Positions 16,412-24,488 of a stretch of DNA of 35,135 bases are shown in pieces. The translations under genes were made by a program, and so were the position numbers. Source of the stretch: Bacillota bacterium (GTDB taxonomy: Bacteria > Bacillota > Dethiobacteria > DTU022 > UBA8154); contig JAUSPO010000125.1 of the NCBI GenBank assembly GCA_030656575.1, forward strand, positions 1 to 35,135, written 5' to 3'. The notes under the pieces were generated by a model, which worked only from the letters and a program-made list of their open reading frames with translations, was not told the origin of the DNA and made no database searches. Every line of letters starts with the position of its first letter. Position 1 is the stretch's first letter.

Positions 16412-16636
16412 ATAATTTCGGGACACAAAGAGAATTATTGCCTGCTATTTAATTGGGGATAATAATGTAGCTATGCTAAGAATAGCCAGAGTTGTAGTTC
16501 CGGGAATGCCACACCACGTTACGCAATTTGGAATCGTCTTTTCCAACTCTGATCTTGCAGAAAGATTTGATATGGATTTTATGACACGCAAGCGAGGCCC
16601 GAAAGGATCCTGGAAACATAAAAAGTATCCTTAAAG
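16412..16636 (+). repeat. RAYT element with internal deletion and in-frame mini-ORF
   Basis: Left end TATAATTTCGGGACACA at 16412, then the transposase start ATG 16473: M-L-R-I-A-R-V-V-V-P-G-M-P-H-H-V-T-Q, the signature N-terminus of REP-associated tyrosine transposases (Y1_Tnp). After 22 residues it jumps in frame to the C-terminus (S-D-L-A-E-R-F-D-M-D-F then R-K-R-G-P-K-G-S-W-K), stopping at 16634. The His-x-His is present (P-H-H-V), but the catalytic Tyr region is deleted. It serves as the key copy for recognising the other remnants. The right terminal repeat is missing. Confidence 0.82.
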
Positions 16637-16827
16637 GCCAGGACACCGGCAGCCTTCCTGAAAAGGCCGGTTTTCTGGGCAGGAATTTGCACAATATTGT
16701 GGAATACTGTGACAAAGCAGGTGGATTCTTGCAGGGGGTCCTATTGCTCCCTGTTATTCAGGTGCGGCCTTTGTCGGATTCCGAGTTGCAGACTATCGAA
16801 ATTATGAAACAGAAAAGGAAAGGATGA
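16636..16827 (+). pseudogene. 5'-truncated ORF coupled to the 572-aa gene
   Basis: Open from about 16585 through G-F-L-G-R-N-L-H-N-I-V-E-Y-C-D-K-A-G-G, ending TGA at 16825-16827 and overlapping the next start as ATGA. No start codon with a ribosome site is visible, and its 5' end runs into the RAYT remnant, so it is probably the tail of a gene that preceded the 572-aa gene in an operon. Family not recognised. Confidence 0.42.
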
Positions 16828-18542
16828 GCAGCATGGTTGTCCTAGGTTATAAAGAGTTTATGGAAGAAGCACGGATACGTTTAGAAAATCTCTCTTCAGA
16901 AAATCTCTTAAAACTGATTTTGAATTGGGCCAGCGAAGAACATCCTTCAAAAAGACAAGAGTTTTTGGATAAGTTAATTCTACCTAAGCAGGAAAAAGAT
17001 GCTGTGCTCGATGTAGAAACGCTGTTGGAAGAGATAGAGTCTTTTGCACAGAGAGTTGATGATGGTGAATATTGCGACGGATGGGGCTGGGATGATGATA
17101 TCCATGAAGAAAGAGATTGGGGCGGTGAAAGTTGGGCAGAGGAGATGGACGATTTTTTTCTGGAAGCCAGAAGAATATTGCTGCAAGAGCAGTTTAAAAC
17201 GGCTGAGGAAGTTTATAGAAGACTGTTTGACATATTGAAGATGGGACAGGAACCGGGACATCTTCCTGGCGATCCCGATTTTCGTAATCAGTTAAAGGTA
17301 GATATGGATGAACATGTTGCGCTCTTTCTAAGGTCTGTATATATGAATACGCCTACCGAAGAGCGTTCTGTTTCTTTGTATAAATCAATGAATGAATATA
17401 GATATATGGCTAGTAGAATCAAATTTAAAAACATAATTAATGCTTTAGACTCTGTGTTACCAGATTTGAATTTGTTTTTAGCAGAATGGATTGAGTTTTT
17501 GAAAGACCAAAGGCAAATGGGTGCCAGCGAGTCGTATTTTACTAGCGAGTTACTTAGGGAAGCTGTTTTTTTAAAGGGTGGTATTTCTGCTATTTCAGAA
17601 TTTGCACGACAATACGGAGATAAATTTCCCAGGGCATACATTGATTGGATTACAGCTTTAGAGATGGAAGAGGATATAGATTTGGTCCTTAAGGTGGCCA
17701 GAGAAGGTTTGTCCAGGATTCCCCGGGATTATACAATAAGGGCTGAAGTAGCAGAAACCATTTCAAGAATAGGGGAAAAGTTGAAAGATGATAAGTTGAA
17801 ACTGGAAGCGTATAGAGAATGTATGTATTCCAAACCTTCTATGGAATATTTGCTTGACTTATATTATGCTGCTATTGAATGCTGTTGCTTTGAAGAGATC
17901 CGGGATGAAGCTGAACAAAGGATTATGGAACTTCGAGGTAAAAGCAGGGTGCCTGATAATAACTACTACGGTAATGAGCGAAATACATCTTATGCCTCAG
18001 AGGCGGTTTTAATCAACGCCCTACTTTTAGGCGGAAGATATGAAAAGGTATTTGAGATGTGTAAAGGCAAAGGTCCGCTTGGGTGGAGTTCCAGTGATAA
18101 TCCAAAACCTCTCTTTGTCACTTTTATGATGACGATCTTATCAAAGGAAGGAAGTTATGCTAAAATTCTCAGCAAGCAATGGGATGATACGATTGGAAAT
18201 ACGGGCTATTATCCAAGTAAGGAGTATATTGAAAAGTATCGGAAAATTGTTGGTCTTATGATAGAGTCAATAAAGCTAACTAGTGAGCAAGAGGAACTTT
18301 TTATGAAATGGTGTATGAATGCAATTGAAGGCAGGATAGTAGCAATTGTCAGTAACCAGTATCGGGGAAGTTATCATAAAGCGGCAGGGTTGTTGGTTGC
18401 AATGGCTGAAACTTTGGCGAACAGGGGGAAAAAGCAGGAAGGTATGGATTTAGTTGAAAGATATAGAAGTAAATATCCCAGGCATACAGCTTTCAGAAGA
18501 GAGGTTACCCAAGCAGTACAAATATCTAGTTTGTTTGGATAA
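16824..18542 (+). CDS. TPR-like protein resembling the C-terminal part of SWIM zinc-finger proteins
   Basis: 572 aa, soluble, mostly helical. The opening L-E-N-L-S-S-E-N-L-L-K-L-I-L-N-W and the acidic W-G-W-D-D-D segment followed by A-E-E-V-Y-R-R-L-F-D-I-L resemble the helical-repeat region that follows the zinc finger in bacterial SWIM proteins; no SWIM finger (C-x-C-x-n-C-x-H) is present, so the protein is either a SWIM-less paralogue or 5'-shortened. AAAGGAAAGG precedes the ATG, which overlaps the stop of the upstream ORF. The stop TAA lies at the edge of a RAYT repeat (GGA-TAA), so the last residues may be altered. Role unknown. Confidence 0.6.
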   Translation: MSSMVVLGYKEFMEEARIRLENLSSENLLKLILNWASEEHPSKRQEFLDKLILPKQEKDAVLDVETLLEEIESFAQRVDDGEYCDGWGWDDDIHEERDWGGESWAEEMDDFFLEARRILLQEQFKTAEEVYRRLFDILKMGQEPGHLPGDPDFRNQLKVDMDEHVALFLRSVYMNTPTEERSVSLYKSMNEYRYMASRIKFKNIINALDSVLPDLNLFLAEWIEFLKDQRQMGASESYFTSELLREAVFLKGGISAISEFARQYGDKFPRAYIDWITALEMEEDIDLVLKVAREGLSRIPRDYTIRAEVAETISRIGEKLKDDKLKLEAYRECMYSKPSMEYLLDLYYAAIECCCFEEIRDEAEQRIMELRGKSRVPDNNYYGNERNTSYASEAVLINALLLGGRYEKVFEMCKGKGPLGWSSSDNPKPLFVTFMMTILSKEGSYAKILSKQWDDTIGNTGYYPSKEYIEKYRKIVGLMIESIKLTSEQEELFMKWCMNAIEGRIVAIVSNQYRGSYHKAAGLLVAMAETLANRGKKQEGMDLVERYRSKYPRHTAFRREVTQAVQISSLFG

Positions 18543-18807
18543 TAATTTCGGGACACAATGAAAATTATTGAATATAATTGAAACTAAATAATATGTAACA
18601 AAGCATCATATCCAAACGGGGACTTGTCTTAGGGGTTAATTCTGATCTTGAAGAAAGATTTGATATGGATATTAAGGCACTCCCGAAAGGAACCCTGCAA
18701 ACATAAAAAAAGTTCCTACTGATAACCATTGAGCATTTGAGTAATGCAGTGTGGATTGTACCCAATGCAAAAGAATAAAAATTATTAATGTGTCCCGAAA
18801 TTACCCC
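18541..18807 (+). repeat. RAYT-derived MITE with both ends
   Basis: About 267 bp. Left end TAATTTCGGGACACAATG, right end TGTGTCCCGAAATTACCCC, forming terminal inverted repeats. Inside are the 20-base block shared with 3254-3273 and a decayed transposase C-terminus (GATCTTGAAGAAAGATTTGA). No transposase ORF. It sits between the 572-aa gene and the truncated symporter and supplies the latter's apparent 5' coding sequence (a GTG at 18751). Confidence 0.8.
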
Positions 18808-19404
18808 AGCTATATGAAAAAAGACGATAGCCAGCAGCTCATACCCAACGGAGTGGTAATTACTTTGGCAGATGCCTTGGTAGCCGTTTTGGCAGGTTTT
18901 ATGATATTTCCTGCAGTCTTTGCATTTGGCCTGGAGCCTTCAGGAGGGCCGGGACTGGTATTTGTCACCATGCCAAATGTATTTAATATGATGCCGGGCG
19001 GCCTGTTCTGGGGGACCCTGTTCTACTTGGGGTTCTATATTGCAGCCTTTACATCAGCCATTGCCGTCTGGGAGGCGGTCATAGCATTTTTAAAAGACGA
19101 GTTTGGCTTTACCCGGGCCAAGTCCGCAATAATTACCCTGATCCTTGTGGTAATCATCGGCTTTTCCTCCATTATTTCCATGGAGATATTTGAGTTTATC
19201 GACTACGTGGAGAACAATATAATTCTCATATTCGGTGCATTGTTCATGGCCATCTTCGTAGGATGGGTCTGGGGTATTGAAAACTTCTCAAAAGAAGTTG
19301 CCGTCCAAAAAGAAAGTACCAAGAAGCTCTGGGCATTTCTACTGAAATTCCTGGCTCCTATTGTCATTATCGTCCTTGCCCTTAACCTGTTTGGTATACT
19401 GTAA
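18808..19404 (+). pseudogene. Sodium:neurotransmitter (SNF) symporter, C-terminal half
   Basis: About 198 residues of real homology. It starts in a loop (M-K-K-D-D-S-Q-Q-L-I-P-N-G), then membrane helices beginning L-A-D-A-L-V-A-V-L-A-G-F-M-I-F-P-A-V-F-A-F with the family motif G-P-G-L-V-F-V-T-M-P, and three or four further helices to the end. SNF symporters are about 450 aa with 11-12 helices and use Na+ to import amino acids or amines; the N-terminal half, including most Na+ ligands, is missing. The frame continues upstream into the RAYT MITE, a chance fusion. A strong terminator follows. Confidence 0.85.
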
Positions 19405-19493
19405 AAAACCTGAGCGGGTGCTTGGCCGGTCTTTGGAGTTATGGAGTGCCAATATAAACTGCCTGTGCCCTAATTTAATATTCCTAACGCTTT

Positions 19494-19518
19494 GGCCACC
19501 TTGAGTGGCCTTTTTTTT
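19494..19518 (+). terminator. Rho-independent terminator
   Basis: Perfect 6-bp stem GGCCAC / GTGGCC, loop CTTGA-like, run of eight T. Located 90 bp after the symporter stop; probably the original terminator of that gene. Confidence 0.85.
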
Positions 19519-19754
19519 GCTCCTGCCTGAGAAGGTATATGAAAGTAAAATGATACAGAGGTATTGGATAGAATTATATGCAGGATTTTCTTTATTTATT
19601 GACAAAATCTATCAGTACTGAGTTAAATACAAATGCAGGGAGAGTGAGAACAATGATAAGGACCCAGGGGATGCTTTGTTGGATGTGATGGAAGGTTTGA
19701 AGGCCTTCGCCCAGCGGATGGAGGAGAATCGGCTCTCCTTTAAAGCGTTTTGGC
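19519..19754. other. Intergenic with a short coding relic
   Basis: A frame from about 19646 codes E-N-N-D-K-D-P-G-D-A-L-L-D-V-M-E-G-L-K and A-Q-R-M-E-E-N-R and then reads into the RAYT left end at 19755. No start codon or recognised family. It looks like another gene end cut by the repeat. Confidence 0.35.
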
Positions 19755-19806
19755 ATATAATTTCGGGACACAAAGAAAATTATGACTGCTATTTAATGTC
19801 TGTATA
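19755..19806 (+). repeat. RAYT-family repeat, left end only
   Basis: TATAATTTCGGGACACAAAG followed by AAAATTATGACTGCTATTTAA, nearly identical to the copies at 16412 and 34043. It is cut by an IS200 left end directly downstream. Confidence 0.78.
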
Positions 19807-20045
19807 ATGGGGTTAAATCCCTCGGCTTTAGCCGAAACCCTTAGGTTAACCTGGTGAGGCGTATTTTCACCTCTAGTAAAAAAGATACTTTAACTAAGAG
19901 GTGAGTGGAAATGCAAAATTACAGAAGGAGTTCCCATGCAACTTATGATATCAAATATCATTTGGTATGGATAACAAAATACAGAAAACCGGTACTAGTG
20001 AGGAGATTAGCAGAAAGAACAAGAGAACTAAACCGTTGGAGGTGA
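19807..20045 (+). mobile_element. tnpA: IS200/IS605-family element, left end with truncated tnpA
   Basis: The left end carries the hairpin CCTCGGCTTTAGCCGA (about 19819-19836) typical of subterminal structures cut by TnpA. tnpA begins at ATG 19911 (GAGGTGAGTGG upstream): Y-R-R-S-S-H-A-T-Y-D-I-K-Y-H-L-V-W-I-T-K-Y-R-K, the standard IS200 N-terminus. It is lost after about 40 codons (R-E-L-N), before the H-x-H and the catalytic Tyr. No right end follows. Dead element. Confidence 0.85.
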
Positions 20046-20290
20046 TTAATGGATATAAAAGTCTTTATTATTTAAAGTTTGAAGTGTCGTCACTTTTTAA
20101 TTGGCCAGTTTGGTTAGACGTTAGAGGATATTATAAAGTAGATAATTTTGAAGCTTTAAAAATTGCACAAACATTTGCTCATGACAAATACAAAAAATTC
20201 CATAGCGACAATTTAAAACTTATTGTTGAAAAGTTTTATGATCATGGTTCGTTTTGTAAAATTTATAATTTTATTTGGAGGAAGAATTAA
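20042..20290 (+). CDS. Hypothetical protein fragment downstream of the IS200 stump
   Basis: 82 residues if started at GTG 20042 (G-Y-K-S-L-Y-Y-L-K-F-E-V then F-N-W-P-V-W-L-D-V-R-G-Y-Y-K). A strong GGAGGTGATTA motif is followed by ATG 20053, but that frame stops after 8 codons, so the original gene may be frameshifted here. Aromatic-rich, no recognised family. It could be the body of a small gene whose start was scrambled by the IS200 event. Confidence 0.35.
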   Translation: MINGYKSLYYLKFEVSSLFNWPVWLDVRGYYKVDNFEALKIAQTFAHDKYKKFHSDNLKLIVEKFYDHGSFCKIYNFIWRKN

Positions 20291-20501
20291 TAATATATTA
20301 ACTTGATAGCACATGCCCCACACTGGATCATGATGTTTATAATCGTCAGTTTTGTCTATTGGGGAAGTTGGCGAAGACTTAAAGAACGGCATCCCTTGCA
20401 GTGTAAGCAGCAAACGTTATATGAAATTACAATAATCTTTTGGGTACAAAAAAGTCTCATTCCAAGTATGGAGTGAGAGTAATTGAAAAAAGGTCTGCAA
20501 A
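20291..20501. other. Intergenic, nothing coding recognised
   Basis: Contains TTGATAGCACATGCCCCACACTG at about 20302, shared with 7506 in a slightly different form. AT-rich otherwise. Confidence 0.4.
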
Positions 20502-20729
20502 CTATAATTGTTCTAAAAAATCTTCTAATTTAATTGATGCTTGTTCTAGAATACTTTTTAAAGTTCCCTTGGCAATTTCTTTATGCATCGGTATTATCGC
20601 GACTCTGGATGGGTTTTCAATCCCTTTATACTTAACATGACTACCTTTTTGAGAAACCTTTTTAAAACCGAATATTTCAAGTACTTTTATAATTTCTTGA
20701 GGTGTTAACACAGGATATTTTGAACCCAT
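20502..20729 (-). CDS. hicA: HicA mRNA interferase toxin
   Basis: 75 aa, complete. The double-stranded RNA-binding-like fold has P-Q-E-I-I-K-V-L-E-I-F-G-F-K-K-V, the catalytic His in Q-K-G-S-H-V-K-Y, and the C-terminal I-P-M-H-K-E-I-A-K-G-T-L-K-S-I-L. HicA cleaves mRNAs independently of translation. It is the second gene of the pair; its ATG overlaps the hicB stop by one base (TAATG), so the toxin depends on antitoxin translation. No lesion. Confidence 0.93.
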   Translation of the reverse strand: MGSKYPVLTPQEIIKVLEIFGFKKVSQKGSHVKYKGIENPSRVAIIPMHKEIAKGTLKSILEQASIKLEDFLEQL

Positions 20730-20935
20730 TATAAAGCAACCTCCAAAGTTGTTACAAATGCAGGGAACTTAGGATTGTCTGGAGTTTCATCCTCAAAGTA
20801 TAATTCCAAAGCTTCACGAAGATTTTCTAACGATTCTTCTATTGTTTTACCCTGAGAGGCAACATTATTTTCTACGCATTTGGCAACATACCAATTTTCT
20901 TCTTTTTGAACTATAACAGTAACTTTAATTGTCAT
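20729..20935 (-). CDS. hicB: HicB antitoxin (short form)
   Basis: 68 aa. HicB fold: V-I-V-Q-K-E-E-N-W-Y-V-A-K-C-V-E-N, then A-S-Q-G-K-T-I-E-E-S-L-E-N-L-R-E-A. Too short for a C-terminal DNA-binding domain, as in many Firmicute and cyanobacterial HicB proteins. GAGGTGATTTC lies ahead of the ATG. The AT-rich upstream stretch (20945-21000) contains TATAAT on the minus strand and is the likely promoter. Pairs with hicA directly downstream. Confidence 0.92.
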   Translation of the reverse strand: MTIKVTVIVQKEENWYVAKCVENNVASQGKTIEESLENLREALELYFEDETPDNPKFPAFVTTLEVAL

Positions 20936-21057
20936 GAAATCACCTCATTTTAAGTTAATGTTTGTATAATATTATATCATAAAAAGTATTAAAAAAACCG
21001 ATCTACTAGAAGGCGTTCGCTTCCTCTTGATTCCCTGACCCTCTATTTATTGTGTAA

Positions 21058-21686
21058 CTTTCGCAAATATATTGGACAAAATATGAATCTGAGGAAAAAT
21101 TGGGCAGATGGATTAGCGCATTCTCTCTTAAGGATCTTCTTGTCTCAGTGGCCAAAGCAAAAAAAGGCGAAAGAATTATAAAAGATGAGTACAACGATTC
21201 AGGCGGCTTGTATTCTGAAGGGGCTGCTTTTTTTCAACATATGAGATTCTTTGGTTTGGGTGAGCTTGAAGAAATCCAAGGAGCAAAAGGCAAATATAAG
21301 GATTCAATAAAAGCGTTTATCCCAAATGAAATTGGGAAATAAACGTTTCTCATCGACATTCTCTTGACGATTTGCACCTTGCAATCCAGAAAGCTTTTGA
21401 ATTTGACAATGACCATCTTTATGCATTCTATGTTGGGGGAACCCGCCGTACTGGAAAGCCTGTTTATTGCTCTAATGTTGAGGAAGTTGGAAAACCGGCC
21501 GAGGAAACAACGATTGAAGAGATGGAGCTATATAAAGGTCAAAAGCTGTATTACCTTTTTGATTTTGGTGATATGTGGGAATTTGATATTGAACTTATTC
21601 AAATCGAAAAAAACATGCCATTGCCGCTAAGACCAATAATCATTGAGACAAAAGGGGAATCCCCGGAACAGTATAGTGGTTGGTAG
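21058..21686 (+). pseudogene. Plasmid pRiA4b ORF-3-like protein, frameshifted
   Basis: The first half (21058-21342) reads W-I-S-A-F-S-L-K-D-L-L-V-S-V, then G-L-Y-S-E-G-A-A-F-F. The second half is in another frame from about 21325: W-E-I-N-V-S-H-R-H-S-L-D-D-L-H-L-A-I-Q-K-A-F, D-N-D-H-L-Y-A-F-Y, then Y-L-F-D-F-G-D-M-W-E-F, the conserved core of pRiA4b ORF-3 (IS1096 TnpR-like) proteins. Near 21340 the first frame stops (G-K-TAA), so one or two bases are lost or gained there. No start codon is evident at the 5' end either. Family function unknown; often found on mobile elements. Confidence 0.72.
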
Positions 21687-21915
21687 AAAAAATCAAGAAG
21701 AAGGATGTCGCCTTGCTCCGGTGTATATTCCATTAAAATACCTCTATGCCAGCCCATGGGCCATGCTATTAAAAGGCAAGAGAGGTTGACTGGGATAAAT
21801 AGAAACATTTAAAAGCTCAAAGGTGACAATAACCCCGTCCCCGCGTCAGTAGGCTCACATTTTCCGATTTACTGAATAACTAATATCTTTAAAAATAGTT
21901 TTAGGGGAGTAATGA
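21687..21915. other. Intergenic
   Basis: No gene or repeat recognised. A good ribosome site (AGGGGAG) for the next gene lies at its 3' end. Confidence 0.4.
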
Positions 21916-21918
21916 TTG

Positions 21919-23100
21919 ATGAAGTATGTATGCTCACTGATTGTTGTAAAAGATGTAAAGACAGCAAGAAACTTTTATGAAGATATGTTGGGACAAAAAG
22001 TAAAATTTGACTTTGGCGAGAATGTCATTTTTGAAGGTGACTTTGCAATTCATTTAGAGGAACACTACCTAAGGCTTTTGGGAGAAAGAAATAGTAACGT
22101 ATTAAGGAAAACGCATGACTTTGAACTATATTTTGAAACGGACGAGATGGAAAGTATCTTGGGGAAACTTAAAGAGAAGAATGTGGAATTTCTTCATGAG
22201 ATAAAGGAGCAGTCCTGGGGGCAAAGAGTTATGCGTTTTTATGACCCGGATTTACATATCGTTGAAGTGGGGGAAACTATGGAGTCAGTAGTTTTGCGAT
22301 ACCATGGAACAGGTATGAGCATAAAGGAAATAAGTGATAGAACTTCGATACCCAAAGAGTTTGTTGAAAAAGTAATTTCACCTTCTAAATGGTATTATGA
22401 TGAATTAAAACAGGTTGGGGTGGATTATGCGGATAAAAAAAAGGTAGAAGAATATGATTCTGGTATGCAAAATTTAAGAGATATTAAAAAAGAGATAGAG
22501 GAGATTTCAACTGCTATTAATTTATAGGCGGAACAGGTAATTATTGAAATTGGTACGGGAACGGGAGATTTTGGAATAGAAGTGTCTAAATACTGTAAAA
22601 AAGTTATTGCTTTAGATGTATCAAGAACAATGCTGGATTTCGCAAATGAAAAAGCAAAAAAGATGAAGAGAAGCAATATAGAATTTATTCATAGCGGATT
22701 CTTAACATATATTCATCAAGGGGAATCAGTGGACGCTGTAATAACACAATTTGCTTTACATCATCTTCCTGACTTTTGGAAAATGGTTGCCTTAAAACGA
22801 ATTTCTGAAATGCTAAAAGTCGGAGGCAAACTATATTTGCGGGATGTAGTTTTTCCATCAAGTGTTGAAGATTATGACGATTTTTTAAATAAAATAATAA
22901 ACAGGCTTGAAAATGATGTTAGTGCAAAAATTGCAGAAGAAACTAAAATACATATAAAAGAAGAGTATTCAACTTTTGACTGGATCATGGAAAGTCTATT
23001 AAAAAAATCCGGATTTACGATCGATGAAGTAAGCTATTTTAATGGGTTTTTAGCAACTTATCTATGCACAAAAGAAAATGTAGTTAGTACCGATGAGTAG
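21919..23100 (+). pseudogene. VOC (glyoxalase-like) domain fused to a SAM methyltransferase, split by an amber codon
   Basis: One frame from ATG 21919 to TAG 23098-23100, broken only by TAG 22525-22527. Residues 1-155 are a glyoxalase/bleomycin-resistance (VOC) protein: A-R-N-F-Y-E-D-M-L-G-Q, F-Y-D-P-D-L-H-I-V-E-V-G-E and the usual tail M-S-I-K-E-I-S-D-R-T. Then K-W-Y-Y-D-E-L-K-Q-V-G-V-D-Y begins a class I methyltransferase. The amber codon sits just before V-I-I-E-I-G-T-G-T-G-D-F (motif I), followed by A-L-D-V-S-R-T-M and L-H-H-L-P. The fusion, without the methyltransferase's own start, suggests a deletion between neighbouring genes. The N-terminal 203 aa (VOC plus tail) is still made; the methyltransferase probably is not. 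Confidence 0.8.
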
Positions 23101-23120
23101 TGCCCGAACTGATAACTTCG

Positions 23121-23910
23121 GATAATTTCGGGACACAAGTGTGCCACGAACACACTGACAGATAGTGTGGAACTGTACAGAAGATGGGGGTAGGCCCCTC
23201 AAAGCCGGCTTGCAGGAGCAGGCTTTAAACCACCTTAAGCTGCGCAGGTAAAGAGCCTGGGTGGTGAGCGTTAAGGAAAAGGCAGGATGAAACCTGTCAG
23301 GTATGGTATAAGGAGACGAGCGCGAGCGAACCGCTGACGAAGTGTCGAAACCAATTTGATGGCGTCAAAACCGGGGGGGGTGTGTTAATCCGGGATAAGT
23401 CTGGAGGAAACCTGCTTACTGTCCAGTCGGCGTCCGGCATAAAGGCGGCGTGAACTTATACTAGGCTTCTGTATGGAACGTGGGAACCTGTCGCTCCGAT
23501 GCTAAGGGAGAAATCCGATAGGGAGGCCCCCTTTAGGATGAGAGTACCGATGCGGGGCACAGGGGCGGAGCAGCTCGTATTAGTGAGGAAGGCTCGTAAT
23601 TGAGCTGGAGCGAAGGGGTTGCACAGTCTGGCCTTATTCTAAAGGTCAACCATAAAATGGGAGGAGCCAGGTGAATAAAGCAAAACCGTTTAGAACGGTT
23701 TAGACTGTAAGAGCCGTATGACGCGAGAGTGTCATTTACGGTTCCGTGAGAGCGTGGGGGTGAAACTCCCCCACGCCACTCGACTGAAAATTATTGACCA
23801 ACATAAAAAACTCCTTCTAAATAACCCCGTTGAGCACTCGATTAACATTAGAATATTTGTACCCAAAACGTATAGGAAACATTAAAAATTATATTGTGTA
23901 CCGATTATCC
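23121..23910 (+). repeat. RAYT-derived MITE interrupted by a group II intron
   Basis: Left end GGATAATTTCGGGACACAA (23120-23138), then the intron, then TGAAAATTATTGACC at 23785 continuing the repeat exactly as in uninterrupted copies. It ends with the degenerate right terminal repeat TTGTGTACCGATTATCC at 23910. Without the intron the element is about 145 bp. Confidence 0.85.
23139..23784 (+). ncRNA. ORF-less group II intron (ribozyme only, 646 nt)
   Basis: Begins GTGTGCCACGAACACAC (consensus GTGYG) and ends CCACTCGAC. Domain V at 23711-23744 is the canonical 34-nt hairpin: GAGCCGTATGAC, GCGAGAGT, ending TTTACGGTTC, with the AGC catalytic triad. Domain VI (about 23750-23778) is a long GCGTGGGGG/CCCCCACGC stem followed by the bulged A at 23778. 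The ends are certain because flanking bases join to give the intact repeat seen elsewhere. No reverse-transcriptase frame is present, so it must be mobilised and perhaps spliced in trans. TGTGTT at 23381 is a possible EBS1 for GACACA in the exon. Confidence 0.9.
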
Positions 23911-24144
23911 ATAAGAGTATCCTTCCCTAAGAAAAGTACAACAGGCAATGTAATTAGTTTCATTTATTGGTAACTAGCTAAATTAAAGAGTAATACGACA
24001 AAATTGTGGGATAGATGGTATTATTTAGAACTTAATGCAGGATTTTCTTATTTTAAGAAGAAATTAATGATAATAGAAAATATTCGTGACAATAGAGATA
24101 TATGTTTGATAAATAGTTTATTTTTTTTAGAGAGAGTGTTGGGT
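23911..24144. other. Intergenic, nothing recognised
   Basis: AT-rich; the frame from 24004 is open into the next pseudogene but has no family similarity before 24145. Confidence 0.4.
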
Positions 24145-24443
24145 ATGAATAATCAATTATTCGAAAAACCAATCCTAAACTCCCCTTATGAGTATCCGGC
24201 ACGTCATTGGGAACTTGATGAGCAGCGCCAGTCGACACAGCGCATTTTAAATAACCGACGTAGGGCCGAATTCATTACTCCTATTCCGAAACCAAAAAGA
24301 CGAAAAGGTGCAGGACGAAGAAGCCTGGACCACACTCCACAGCAACACCTCTCGCCCCTTTAACAAACCAAAAACCGGCCGCATCGCTGTCAAAGTAATA
24401 TAACCACCTTGGGGACGAAGTTATGAAGGTGTTTAAGGTGTAG
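24145..24443 (+). pseudogene. BPTD_3080-type restriction endonuclease/helicase, collapsed to its two ends
   Basis: ATG 24145 starts L-F-E-K-P-I-L-N-S-P-Y-E-Y-P-A-R-H-W-E-L-D, the unmistakable N-terminus of large (about 900-1000 aa) type III-like restriction helicases, continuing R-R-A-E-F-I-T-P-I-P-K-P-K. Within 60 codons the sequence jumps (near 24310) to the C-terminus in another frame: E-A-W-T-T-L-H then S-R-P-F-N-K-P-K-T-G-R-I-A-V-K-V-I, and after a one-base shift N-H-L-G-D-E-V-M-K-V-F-K-V-TAG at 24443. About 2.7 kb of helicase and nuclease sequence has been removed, leaving both ends. Non-functional. Confidence 0.75.
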
Positions 24444-24488
24444 GGATCACCTAACAGAGGCTTGAAAATTTTATAGGAGGACTTATTG

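Noticed and set aside
18751-19404. Complete 217-aa transporter starting at GTG 18751
   Set aside because: The first 19 codons are RAYT MITE sequence and half of the SNF fold is missing, so this is a truncated gene.
19967-20290. A single 107-aa protein spanning the IS200 stump and downstream DNA
   Set aside because: The first 25 codons are an out-of-frame reading of tnpA; only the part from about 20042 can be a separate relic.
3557-22527. Genetic-code reassignment (TAG as sense, pyrrolysine)
   Set aside because: Several intact genes in the window end in TAG and the interrupted genes are otherwise in a decaying neighbourhood; point mutations are the simpler reading. Kept only as a low-interest observation.
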